64,000 nt of DNA from NCBI GenBank assembly GCA_025667525.1, contig CM046880.1, positions 598,421,452 to 598,485,451 on the forward strand, written 5' to 3'. The DNA is from Glebionis coronaria (Eukaryota > Streptophyta > Magnoliopsida > Asterales > Asteraceae). Below the pieces are notes generated by a model, which worked only from the letters and a program-made list of their open reading frames with translations, searched no databases and had not been told where the DNA came from. Numbering within the stretch: the stretch's first letter is position 1; each line of letters starts with the position of its first letter. Below, piece by piece: positions 47,000 through 58,422 of the stretch. The translations under genes were made by a program, and so were the position numbers.

Positions 47000-49261
47000 G
47001 AAATCAAAAAGATAATGAATGAGCATGATTAAATTCCAATACAAATCGATTCATCAAATTCAAACTGGATATAATGAACAATTCAATGAACTTATGAATT
47101 GTTATCAGAGACAGAAAGTGAATTGTTAAAGTATGTGTTTTTTTATATGAAAATTGACAACGACTTATATTTTTTTTATAGAAATTTTGGACTCAACCCG
47201 CCCTTTCATTCAAAGGAATTCCTTTCTTTGTTTGATTACTGTATATTGTAGTGACCTGATTAATCAATATTAGCAAGATACTTAGTGCATTGCGATTGAC
47301 GGTATTCTGAAACTAAAATTCTGCAAACGCTGTTTTATAACTATATTTATAAATAATCATCATAGTTTTAAGTTGAAATAAATTTGACCAATAATAAACC
47401 AATTCAGATATTCTGATGATTAATCATGAAATGGATTTGCAAATATGTATTATATTCGTCCCAATATTTTATAACATGTAAATATATAAAATCTTTTTAG
47501 TTTATAAGTTTACCATGTTTTCATACATTATAATGAAAATCTTCCTATGTGTGATTTAGTCGAATTAATTAACAAAATGATTATTATTTCACTAAATTTG
47601 TACTAGAATACATACATAGGCAATATATGTCGTCGAAAATGCAAATTCATAAAGAATAAATGGTTCAAAATCAAACACTGAAGTTTGATATTAATGTTAC
47701 AATAGTGAACAATTTAAATAATTGTATCAAAAAATTAGAATTTATACCAGTAATCATTTGTAAATGTTGCATATTATATTTTGTCGAGTAACGATCCAGT
47801 AAGGAGAGAAATAAAAACAAGAATAAGAAGAACTCCGGACCACACATTTTAAATAAGAATGAGAATTTTAAGGGGAGATGCATGAGATTTTGTAGGTGCA
47901 TCTGAAATGAGTGTTGCGGTTTCTTCTCATCATTCTAATTTTAGTTAATATTTTTATTAGATCCTAACTTTAGTTTTGTCATTTAATATGTATTGCCCAT
48001 CAATTAATATAAAAATAAATTTATGAAAATTTTATGGTGTAAAGTTTGTACCAAAACCTTGTAACGGTGGATTCTCTCCGGTTCGTCTTCTGATGATTTT
48101 TTTGGATAGTTGAACACCATCATTTTAGGTAGACAATATGTATGATTTTATAGATATACATGCTTCTAATTGTTGTACAATGTGAATATATAATTGTATT
48201 TCTAAGTAATGGTGTGTGCTAATTATTTTTATTTTTAAGTGTGTATTAATGATTATGTATTAATTAGTTTTAATATAATTATTAAATTATGTATTTTGTA
48301 TTAATTAGTTTTAATATTATGTATTAATTAGTTTTAATAAAAAGTATTAAATTATATATGAATTAGTTTCTAATTATGTTTATATACTTGTACATTATGC
48401 ATATAGTGTTGTAAGTTGATTTTTTAATATTTCTAAAAATAAAAGTTTTTTTTAATATGTAGTATAGATTCAGATGGTACTAAGTACAGGGGCGGAGCTA
48501 CAGGAGGGTCACGGGGGTCAAGTGACCCCCCACCGGAAAAAAGTTTAGTGTAAAATTTTTGAATATTTAAGATATTTTTGTAATTTGACCCTCCAAAAAA
48601 ATGTGTTTCTTTTCTAAACCGAAACTCATAATCAAATTTTAATAAGATCTAGTGAATATACAGGTGGTTTTTTTGTTTGTAATGGTGAAGGAAGAAAAAA
48701 ATAAGGAGGAAGAAGAAGCATAACTTACTCAGTACAAAACAAATTGGACTTTTAACATATTTTATGTTCTCTTTTCTAGTGCAACACCAAGTGGGGCTGT
48801 CCATTTTTTTTCTTGTCTTAATTTTTATATTTGAATAGACTTTTAGTAATAAACATCTACATATGAAGGACTAATATAAGTAAAATTTTGTTATAGACAC
48901 GCCTAAAATGACTTATTTTATGTTCTAGTTTTGTTGTTTTCATAAAAAAAATTTTTGACCCCTCTCAAATTTTTTTCTGGCTCCGCCCCTGACTAAGTAC
49001 TCGCATAATACGGTAACGGGTACGTAAAGACTAACTTGACGAATAAATGTTACACTCTTTCTCTCCAAGTTTATATTCAAATATGTCTTCGTTAAATCTT
49101 TTACGTTTTTATTTCCGTCTTTTTACGTCTTCGTCATTTTGTATACGCTTTTGTATGTTTTCATCTATTTTCTACGTTTCCGTTTGTTTTTATACGTTAT
49201 CATCCGTTTTTAAATGTTTCAGTGCGTTTCTTTTCACTTTTTATAAATTTTTATAAGCGCT
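47000..49261 (-). other. Intron-region DNA of the TNL pseudogene
   Basis: AT-rich DNA between LRR exons and the duplicated NBS segment. 48210-48380 has TATTAATTAGTTTTAAT-type repeats, 48487-48991 is a hAT MITE, and from 49045 the CGTTTTTATACG-type array begins. No coding exon recognised. Confidence 0.5.
48479..48999. mobile_element. hAT-type MITE, copy 2
   Basis: Inverted ends CAGGGGCGGAGCTA and CAGGGGCGGAGCCAG at 48487-48991 (505 bp) with a perfect eight-base duplication ACTAAGTA (48479-48486 and 48992-48999). Same terminal family as the MITE at 42635 but with a different, longer interior. Confidence 0.9.
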
Positions 49262-50245
49262 TTCTTACATTTTATCCGCTATTATATATTTTTGTATGGT
49301 TTTATATGTTTTTGTACGTTTTCATAAATATTCAAACGTTTATATCCGTTTTCATATGTGTTAAAATGTATGTGTACATTCTCTACGTTTTCATTCATTT
49401 TCATATAGAAATAGTGTACAAGAAGGGGTAAAAGCATATAAAAATATGCATAGCCGTATGAAAACGTATAAAGACATATAAAAGGACTAAATCGAATGAA
49501 AACAAATAAAGTTAAATGAGGATGTATAAAAACGGACCAAAACATACAAAAATAAGTTATAAGAACGAAGGAAATCGTATAAAAATGGACAAAAACGGAC
49601 AAAAATGGACCACAATGTATAAAATGGACGAAAACGGGAAAAAAAGGAAAAATGTTCAAAAGCGGACATAAACGTACTAAAGCAGCCATAAACGTATAAA
49701 AAGGGAGGAAAACGTACAAACAACTTACACATATAAAAACATACTTAAAACATAAAAAGCAAACGCGATAACAACGAACGAAGATGTATTAAACCCGACA
49801 AAACCCCATCAAATGGTTGTAAACATAAAAAAACGAACTAAATAGCACATAAACATATAGAAGCTTATAAAAACGGACAAAACGTAAAAATACAAAACGA
49901 AAACGTAAAAAAACAAACTAAACGTATAAAAACATATAAAACCTACAAAAACGATGGAAAATGTAAAAATGAACGAAAACGTACACCAACGGATGAAAAA
50001 CTATAAAACCTACCGAAACGGATAAAAATATATGAAGACGTACAAAAACATATGAGATTGATAAAAACGTATAAAACAGTGTAAAAAGTGCAAAAACGGA
50101 TGGAAACATATGAGAATGTAAGAAAACGCTAAAAACATATATAAAACATACGAAAACGTAATAACACGTGTAAGAATGTTTAAAACTTATAAGATCGAAT
50201 TAAAAGGTATAAAAAGGGATGAAAACGAAAAAAAACGTATACAAA
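49045..50245. repeat. Degenerate ACGTATAAAAACG array with a polarity switch
   Basis: About 1.2 kb of short words 10-13 bases apart. From 49045 to about 49420 the plus strand reads (A/T)CGTTTTTATACG-type words; from about 49430 to 50245 it reads their inverse, CGTATAAAAACG. The two arms could fold back on each other. Long minus-strand frames here (MYVFLPFYTF...) are products of the repeat. Confidence 0.8.
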
Positions 50246-50877
50246 CGTATTAGTCTTTTTTATGTTATTGAATACTAATAAATTTTACTTTTTAAACTAT
50301 TTAGTTTCTCTTATTAGACTTATTTTAGTTGCTTTTGAATTCGGTTGGTTCGTTTGTAATATTTGTCTTCATGTTTGCTACTGTATAGTAAAAAGAAGAA
50401 CACAAAATCACGTTTCTCTAACTAAATTCTTTTTCTAAATTCTCAATTGTTTTGTGAATAGTCCTTTCCTGTTTTCTAAAAAAAAAGAAAAAGAAATAGA
50501 AAATAAAAAATAACCTATATGTTCTTTATATGAAAATTAAAAGCAAGTTATGTATTTTGTTAAATGGTCAAAGGTAGTCAAATTATCACATGGGAAAGGA
50601 ATTTAATTAACTCTTGGTTGGAGTAAAATCATAATTTGATTCTTACCAGGTCATTCGTCGATATATGTTCAATTTCCTTAGCAACCCACAATCGGCTATG
50701 TCTTTGGGGTTCTTCCGGGTGTGACCGACGAACAATATTCTTTCCCATTTCTTCTAAATGATCATGCATCCCCAATTGCCCATATTTATCATAAGTTATA
50801 AGAGATCTCTGCTCAAGAACTCTTAAACCAACTTTAGCATGAAATCCACGGCTTTCAAGCACTCTAACTGCATACTC
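49262..50877 (-). repeat. 1.6-kb direct duplication of the TNL gene, copy 1
   Basis: Nearly identical to 56808-58422 at an offset of 7,545-7,546 bases, with only scattered substitutions and a one-base length difference. It includes the end of the NBS exon (50877-50647: VLESRGFHAKVGL, GMHDHLEEMGKN, donor GTAAGA) and intron array DNA. It ends exactly where the CACTA-like element begins. Confidence 0.95.
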
Positions 50878-51205
50878 TCACTACAAAAAAAAGTTAGAAT
50901 GCTCACGCTTATTTCTCCACAGTTTTAAAAACGTGGGGTTTTATTTTATTTACTACACGCTTACACCCGTGGCTAATTTTAACAAAAAACTTACGATCAA
51001 ATCCGTATACAAATAAAATAAAAGACGTTTAACAGCGTAGAGAAAAATTAAAAAAATTAAAAAAGTAGTTAACATATTAGACCGTAGACTTTTTATTGTT
51101 AAGTAACATCCCATTTTTTTCTCAACTTCTTATCCCCAATTTATCACACACCTCTTATCCCCAAATTTAACACACACAAATAAAGTAACAAATTTATCCC
51201 CAAAT

Positions 51206-51300
51206 CCCCAAATCGTAAATCATCAACTGACCGTTATTATCCCCAAATCGTAAATCATCAACTGACCGTTATTATCCCCAAATCACAAATCAACCGTTAT
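51206..51300 (+). repeat. Three tandem 35-bp units in the CACTA element
   Basis: CCCCAAATCGTAAATCATCA followed by ACTGACCGTTATTAT starts at 51206 and 51241, with a shortened third unit at 51276. It precedes a region with GCTAGGGTTTTG and GGGGTTTCGTTATCG words like a plant 5' leader; 51355-51470 also contains a GATTGAGCTGGGATTTCGAT duplication. Confidence 0.85.
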
Positions 51301-54153
51301 CACAAATCACACTCGATTCATGAGGATCAGCTAGGGTTTTGTTTAATTGAATCATCTCCGGTTGATGTAGCTGCGGGTTTCGTTTAATTGATTGAGCTGG
51401 GATTTCGATTTTTGGGGTTTCTTATTGATTGAGCTAGGATTTCGATTTTTGGGGTTTCGTTATCGCAACAGCTGCGCATTAAAGGTATCAAACTTGTTAC
51501 GTTTTACGACTACCTTGCGTTTAAACTGATGTAGTATTAAACTTGAGATTATTGTTTAAACTGATTGTAGTTACTGCTTGTTATTAGGTTACGTTTGTAT
51601 AATATTAGCTACTTAGAGTGTTTAGACAAAATGCTTGAAAGGTTCATGATGTTATGTCTCGTGATTAGACAAAATGGAGTATAATGTGATTTGGAATAGC
51701 TACTAATTAGGACTTGTTGTTTTGAATGAGTAATATTACTGTATGATTAAGTAGAACAAATGCATAGCCAAGTAAATCAAAGTGAAACGTACGTGGTCTT
51801 TAAAAGAGGCGAATCTGCCGAGAGTTTGGTTAACTGGCCGGTCTCATTTTCATGTTTCACAAAGTAGTTGAAGAAATACATCAACTGATTTACACATTCG
51901 AATTGACACTTTTATAATTAGTTGATACTTAGAGCAGGTGATTTGGATGTAGGAATAATGTGATTTGGATGTTAATATTGCTAGTTTAATTAACATCCAA
52001 ATCACATTAATATTGCATATCATCAGCTTGAAACTGTAATCGGTTATTATATGTACTAATATGTCAAAGTCCAGTTATCGCTTAATTTTTTGTTACTCTT
52101 ATCGCTTAATTTTAAAAGATTTTTGATGAATTTCATGTTATGTGTATGGCAAATTCAATGGTAAAACATGATATGTGTGTATGGCAAAAAGATTCAACTG
52201 ATTTTAATATGATATGTGTGTATGGCAAAATATGATATGTGTGTATGGCAAAAATATGATATGTGTGTATGGCAAAAAGATTCAACTGATTTTAATCATC
52301 TAGTTTAATTGTTAATTTCAAGTTTGTTATAGTTTTCACATGTTCTGATTCAAAATAGGTAACCAACCATTTCATGCATACTTTTGTTACTACTGCAGTA
52401 TAGGTATTAGATATGTAGGCTATCTATATTAAATTAGTAAATTACTATTGTTATGAGCAATTTCATCTTAGAGATTCTTAGTATATAAGTTTTTGGACTT
52501 AAGTAACATCGATTTGAGTCGAAAACTTACATAGTTAATGTAAGTTATCTAAAGATGAAAGACTTAGAAACTTACTCAGTAGGAAGTCTTTAAGACGAAA
52601 CAACGAACTGCTAGATTATTTAGTCGAGCCACAATTACCATTTTGGGTAGCTGTAAAACGTAATTTCCTTCTTGAGAGTCGAATATGATACATGTAAAGT
52701 GAATTTCCTATTCGTCACCGATTTACTATTACTAAAGATGATGTCAAAGATTCGTGTATTTTTTTGCCTTAAACTTGTAGTAATCACGTTATTGATTGTA
52801 TATTTGTATGACAAAAAATCGTGTCTCTAGAAACGCAATAGTCTTCATTCAATAATGAACTTATGGAAAAACACATATTATTCATATTATTTTAGTCTTA
52901 AATGGCAAAATCACTTGAGATTAAATCATAATTTCTGTCAATGTCATGTCTTTAATTGCTAGTAATCTAGTATGATTATGCCGACCTATTGAGTTGTATG
53001 ATTTGATGGGATGTCTTGGAGTGGGTGTTCACGTATCTAACTAATTTAGACTATAGAGCCAATTAGCCCTTCATTACGTATATGAATCGAGGATGATTTC
53101 AGGCGTGCTTATGCTTACGATACACAATATTTTAGGTCTGTAAAAATTTGATATTAACGGATATCAGATACGTGGTAAAATTAAAAAGTACTTTTGGTTC
53201 AACTATTTTCATGACGAGATATTTGATGTAACCTCTCATTACGAGTGTATTTAACAGGTTTAATTAAACAAACAAAAATTACGAAGTTTTCAATGGATAC
53301 GTATACCCTAGCTACAAAGTTTGTAGATGTATTAATTTACAATTTGAACAATGGGGAAAATAGTCGTTTTCTTTATTCTTCAACATCACCTAAAGTCTTT
53401 ACATATCAATTATAATCATGGTTGTTAGGAAGATCTTACGATTTAAAGATATCACAAAGCAAAAATGATCAAAATCTTATATAAGATATTTGAAAGCGCA
53501 TGATCTTATACAATCTCGATCCTGATTATAGGATCTTAAATATAATTTACAACATTTTTATTAAACACTCATATATTTTTATATTAGTGATATATAGAAA
53601 TTTTACCAGGCTGTTACATCAGCAAACCAAAACACCAGTAACTGCATCCAGGCCTTGATGCGTGCTATATTCGAACTTTAACAGCTACTAATATCACCTC
53701 AACTCTAACAGCTTATCAACCATAAGCTGTGATCAGCTTATTGCATAATGCATCTAATAGCTATCTGCTATCGAATCAAACAGAACTTCATGAAAACGTA
53801 ATCTGAGGTCTTTTTACTTCTACTTGAAATCTTGCACAGTAATATCACATCTAGTTCATTAACTTTTAATTCAAACAAATCGTCAACTTCATTTAATTCG
53901 GACTGAACTAAAGATCATGAACAAGCTTGTAACAGAATTCAAACGGTTATGAAACAGAATTGAGGGAATGATGCAAAGTAGAATGAACAGTAACAGTAAC
54001 AGAATCTGAACTGAATTATATTGATTTAAGAAGTAATATTCTCTCAATTGGGGTTACGAAATAACAATACTAAGCACGGCCCAGATTATTACTGAAGTGT
54101 GCAACCTCAACTGACGATAATCTACATATAGTTCACTGATCTAACATACTGAT
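51301..54153. other. CACTA interior, no gene recognised
   Basis: AT-rich. Notable only for ATATGTGTGTATGGCAAAA repeats at about 52140-52280. No exon with a known domain seen. Confidence 0.45.
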
Positions 54154-54279
54154 TATTATTGATCCTATTACATAGCAAGAATTGTCTAAAGTGATTTAGT
54201 ATGTTATATTATATATTATTGATCCTATTACATAGCAAGAATTGTCTAAAGTGATTTAGTATGTTATATTATATATTAT
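54154..54279 (+). repeat. Perfect 60-bp tandem duplication
   Basis: The stretch TATTATTGATCCTATTACAT ... TATGTTATATTATA occurs at 54154 and again exactly 60 bases later, followed by a partial third start. Located just before the first recognised exon of the transposon gene. Confidence 0.95.
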
Positions 54280-54309
54280 AATATCTGATGTTGTGTATCT
54301 AATCTACAG

Positions 54310-55213
54310 TTAGTGGAAAATAAAAGAGAAGCGAATGATGTTGAGTCATTTCACATCTGTTATAAAACAAAGGACGGCACATATATTCAAGAAGCCACAA
54401 GAGATATGATGGTATGAACATAGTGGAATAATTTTATTTTTAAATTTTATATGGCATGCTCTGATTTATGAAATTAAAAGCACACTGTTTGTTTTAGGTT
54501 AAAGCAAATCGACATTTATCTAGCAAGATAAAAGAGCTAGGAGGTCATGAACGTGTTGGAACTGCTGAGGTGGAAAACATTGCTAGGGAGGTGCTTAACA
54601 AACTTTTTGGAAATGAAAAACCGCATTGTTATGGGGCCGGTGTAACAAAATCCCAAGTATCAAAGTTTTGTTGCGATCTAAGAAGGATGAGGGGTGCAGT
54701 TGTAGCTGATGAAAACCGCTTATTATTGGAGAAGGTAGAGAATCAAGCTAAGGAAATTCAAACTCATAAAAAACAATTTGAGACGTGCAACAAGGAATTA
54801 GAGACCTGTAAAAAGCAGTTAGTGTCTCAGAATAAAAAAGTTGAGTCCTACAGTAAGCAACTAGATACTCAAGGTTTGCAACTCAAGAATATGGAACATA
54901 AGCTAAATGAGGTTTTTGGAATGCTCAAAGGTTATCCTGCATTTCCAAATCAGGTGGGTGTAGCTTCTACTTCTGCTACTACTGGTACTACTGGTACATG
55001 TGCAAATCAGGTGGGTTTTATTATTTATATATGAAAATATCTTTAGTCCCTTGGTTAAAAGACTGGTATCTTTCTTTTCAGCCATGTTCTAGCCCATCAC
55101 CCTTCATGGGTGAGGATCATTACTCACCTGTTATGGATGAGGATCATTACTCACCTGTCATGGAGGAGCATCGTTACTCATCAGTCATGGACGACCCATC
55201 ATTTACTTTCTGA
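54310..55213 (+). CDS. Ptta/En/Spm-type transposon protein (TNPA-like), at least three exons
   Basis: Accessory DNA-binding-type protein of CACTA elements. Exons by GT-AG sites and matching phase: 54310-54411 (VENKREANDVESFHICYKTK, GTYIQEATRDMM), 54498-55010 (VKANRHLSSKIKELGGHERV, VLNKLFGNEKPHCYGAGVTK), 55082-55213 ending DDPSFTF and TGA. The first two exons have the layout of the plant Ptta/En/Spm domain. A predicted coiled coil follows (ENRLLLEKVENQAKEIQTHK onward, about 75 residues), then a Ser/Thr/Gly linker. The last exon is a run of DEDHYSPVM repeats. Upstream exons may be missing. No stop interrupts these exons. Partner transposase is absent from the element. Confidence 0.65.
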
Positions 55214-56520
55214 AAGATACAGGTACCTTTCACACTTTCAGTATTATATGTTACCACGTTAGTAAGTTTTATAAACGCCAAGTTAAAGTATGCAGTCGAA
55301 TAGAAATAAAGTTTAAAAAACAGAACAGGTGTTACTCATTCTGTTTATACTCTTGGTCTTTGGTTTTTAGCTCTCAAGTTGTCTACTGCATTCATGGTTC
55401 AATTGGGTATTTAGTAAAATCTTGGAACTGGTTTATGGGAATGAAACAGTGTATTTGATGTTGATATTTATGGTATTAGCAATGGGTTTGATAAATACAT
55501 ATGAAATGACAGTTTCTGAATTTAGTATGGGGTTCAACATCACAACTTTTGTTCATTTAAATTGTTTTTTTTTACTGCTAAGCGAGTTGCTGATATGGAC
55601 TTTGGGCTTTAGTATGCTTAGTATCTCCTGATACTGATAGTTCCGTCTCTAGAGGATTTTGGTTGCTGATAATTTCTTGCTTATGGTATGTGAGCAAGCA
55701 ATGCATTTGCTGATTTGTCTCACTCAACACACCCAAAACTAGAGGTAGAAATCCAACTAGTATGTGCAACTTTAGAAAAGAAAGAAAAAAAGCACGTAGT
55801 ACTTTGGAAGGAAACGGGTCAAATGGGTCAAGAGTACGCCAAAACGTATTTTCAATATGTATCAAACCTCAAAAATTATTTCATTATGAAGACTAATTTA
55901 TATCACAACTGAAAAACTAATTTATATTACTGGTCGCAGAATTTTTATTTCTCGTAATATATATTACTGGTCTCTTGACATTAGTTCTCTGAGTTGCTGA
56001 GTGGATTAGCTTTAAAAAGAGTAAGAAGCGTATTACGAAAACAGAGTATAGTAATGTTCTAATTTGTGTCTTATTTCTTTTTTTCAAATAAGAAAAAGAT
56101 TATTTCCTTTAGTTTATTCATTGGATTCGATAGTAGCTAAAAACATATATCAGATTGATAATATGGGTTTTGCGAAAGTATCTAATAGAAATTGTTTGAC
56201 ATGGCTATTTCTACTGTTATTTTTGGTTTTAATTTTTGTTGTTTAGGAGCTTGATGAAGACAAATGGTTGAAGCTCGATGAAGGCAAAAGATTGAAGCTT
56301 GTTGATTAGTTGATGATAAAACAATCGGAAGAAGATATTAACAAATTTGTATTAGTTGCAGATTTTAACAAATTTGTATCTTTTATAACTAGTTGGGAGA
56401 TTTAAGCATGTTTAGTTGCAGATTGTTTAATACAAATTTGTATTTTTTTTAATTTGTTTAATGGTTAGTTGCAGATTGTTTAATACAAATTTGTATTTTT
56501 TTTTATGATTAGTTGCCAAT
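55214..56520. other. CACTA interior after the transposon gene
   Basis: No domain recognised. A short exon-like segment at 56249-56310, after TTGTTTAG, reads ELDEDKWLKLDEGKRLKLVD and a stop; it could be an alternative last exon. Two GTTGCAGATTGTTTAATACA copies lie at about 56415-56500. Confidence 0.35.
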
Positions 56521-56807
56521 TTCTCCACGCTTTTTAGTGTGTAGTTTAAATTTTCACTTGCCAATTTGTCCACGCTTTTTAGAGTGTAGTTTGAATACAT
56601 AGTTTATTCACGCAACAAAGCGTGTACTTTTATATCATTTCTCCACGCTTTTTAGAGTGAAATTTTTGATAGTTTCTTCACGGTGTATAGTGTGGTGTCT
56701 TTTTCTTGACGCACATATACTCCACGCAAAGGGAAGTGTGGACTTTATTTTTGCACACACTTTTTACCGTGGAGAAATATGAATATAAACGTGTAAAATC
56801 AAGTGAG

Positions 56808-58422
56808 TTCTTACATTTTATCCGCTATTATATATTTTTGTATGGTTTTATATGTTTTTGTACGTTTTCATAAATATTCAAACGTTTATATCCGTTTTCA
56901 TATGTGTTAAAATGTATGTGTACATTCTCTACGTTTTCATTCATTTTCATATAGAAATAGTGTACAAGAAGGGGTAAAAACATATAAAAATATGCATAGC
57001 CGTATGAAAACGTATAAAGACATATAAAAGGACTAAATCGAATGAAAACAAATAAAGTTAAATGAGGATGTATAAAAACGGACCAAAACATACAAAAATA
57101 AGTTATAAGAACGAAGGAAATCGTATAAAAATGGACAAAAACGGACAAAAATGGACCACAATGTATAAAATGGACGAAAACGAGAAAAAAAGGAAAAATG
57201 TTCAAAAGCGGACATAAACGTACTAAAGCAGCCATAAACGTATAAAAAGGGAGGAAAACGTACAAACAACTTACACATATAAAAACATACTTAAAACATA
57301 AAAAGCAAACGCGATAACAACGAACGAAGATGTATTAAACCCGACAAAAACCCATCAAATGGTTGTAAACATAAAAAAACGAACTAAATAGCACATAAAC
57401 ATATAGAAGCTTATAAAAACGGACAAAACGTAAAAATACAAAACGAAAACGTAAAAAAACAAACTAAACGTATAAAAACATATAAAACCTACAAAAACGA
57501 TGGAAAATGTAAAAATGAACGAAAGCGTACACCAACGGATGAAAAACTATAAAACCTACCGAAACGGATAAAAATATATGAAGACGTACAAAAACATATG
57601 AGATTGATAAAAACGTATAAAACAGTGTAAAAAGTGCAAAAACGGATGGAAACATATGAGAATGTAAGAAAACGCTAAAAACATATATAAAACATACGAA
57701 AACGTAATAACACGTGTAAGAATGTTTAAAACTTATAAGATCGAATTAAAAGGTATAAAAAGGGATGAAAACGAAAAAAAACGTATACAAACGTATTAGT
57801 CTTTTTTATGTTATTGAATACTAATAAATTTTACTTTTTAAACTATTTAGTTTCTCTTATTAGACTTATTTTAGTTGCTTTTGAATTCGGTTGGTTCGTT
57901 TGTAATATTTGTCTTCATGTTTGCTACTGTATAGTAAAAAGAAGAACACAAAATCACGTTTCTCTAATTAAATTCTTTTTCTAAATTCTCAATTGTTTTG
58001 TGAATAGTCCTTTCCTGTTTTCTAAAAAAAAAGAAAAAGAAATAGAAAATAAAAAATAACCTATATGTTCTTTATATGAAAATTAAAAGCAAGTTATGTA
58101 TTTTGTTAAATGGTCAAAGATAGTCAAATTATCACATGGAAAAGGAATTTAATTAACTCTTGGTTGGAGTAAAATCATAATTTGATTCTTACCAGGTCAT
58201 TCGTCGATATATGTTCAATTTCCTTAGCAACCCACAATCGGCTATGTCTTTGGGGTTCTTCCGGGTGTGACCGACGAACAATATTCTTTCCCATTTCTTC
58301 TAAATGATCATGCATCCCCAATTGCCCATATTTATCATAAGTTATAAGAGATCGCTGCTCAAGAACTCTTAAACCAACTTCAGCATGAAATCCACGGCTT
58401 TCAAGCACTCTAACTGCATACT
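56808..58422 (-). repeat. 1.6-kb direct duplication of the TNL gene, copy 2
   Basis: Second copy of 49262-50877. Here the right end runs on into the rest of the NBS exon (58423 upward), so this copy keeps the original gene junction on that side, while copy 1 keeps it on the LRR side. It begins directly after the CACTA right end. Confidence 0.95.

Larger units (their letters stand above)
50878..56807. mobile_element. CACTA-like (En/Spm) transposon
   Basis: Left end (TCT)CACTACAAAAAAAAG; right end, inverted, CTCACTTGATTTTAC. Both ends then share ATTTCTCCAC(A/G)GT about 30-45 bases in. The right subterminal 270 bp (56521-56790) carries five or more TCTCCACGC / GTCCACGCTTTTTAG boxes in both orientations, the kind of subterminal repeat bound by CACTA transposases. 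It carries one En/Spm-type accessory gene (54310-55213) but no large DDE transposase, so it looks non-autonomous. The TIRs are short and imperfect, and no three-base target duplication is visible because the flanks are a 1.6-kb duplication instead. Confidence 0.7.

Noticed and set aside
49282..49732. Open minus-strand frames of 81 and 145 codons (and their copies at 56828-57278)
   Set aside because: They arise from the CGTATAAAAACG repeat array, which lacks stops in some frames; the Phe/Tyr/Val-rich peptides match no family and the DNA lies in an intron.
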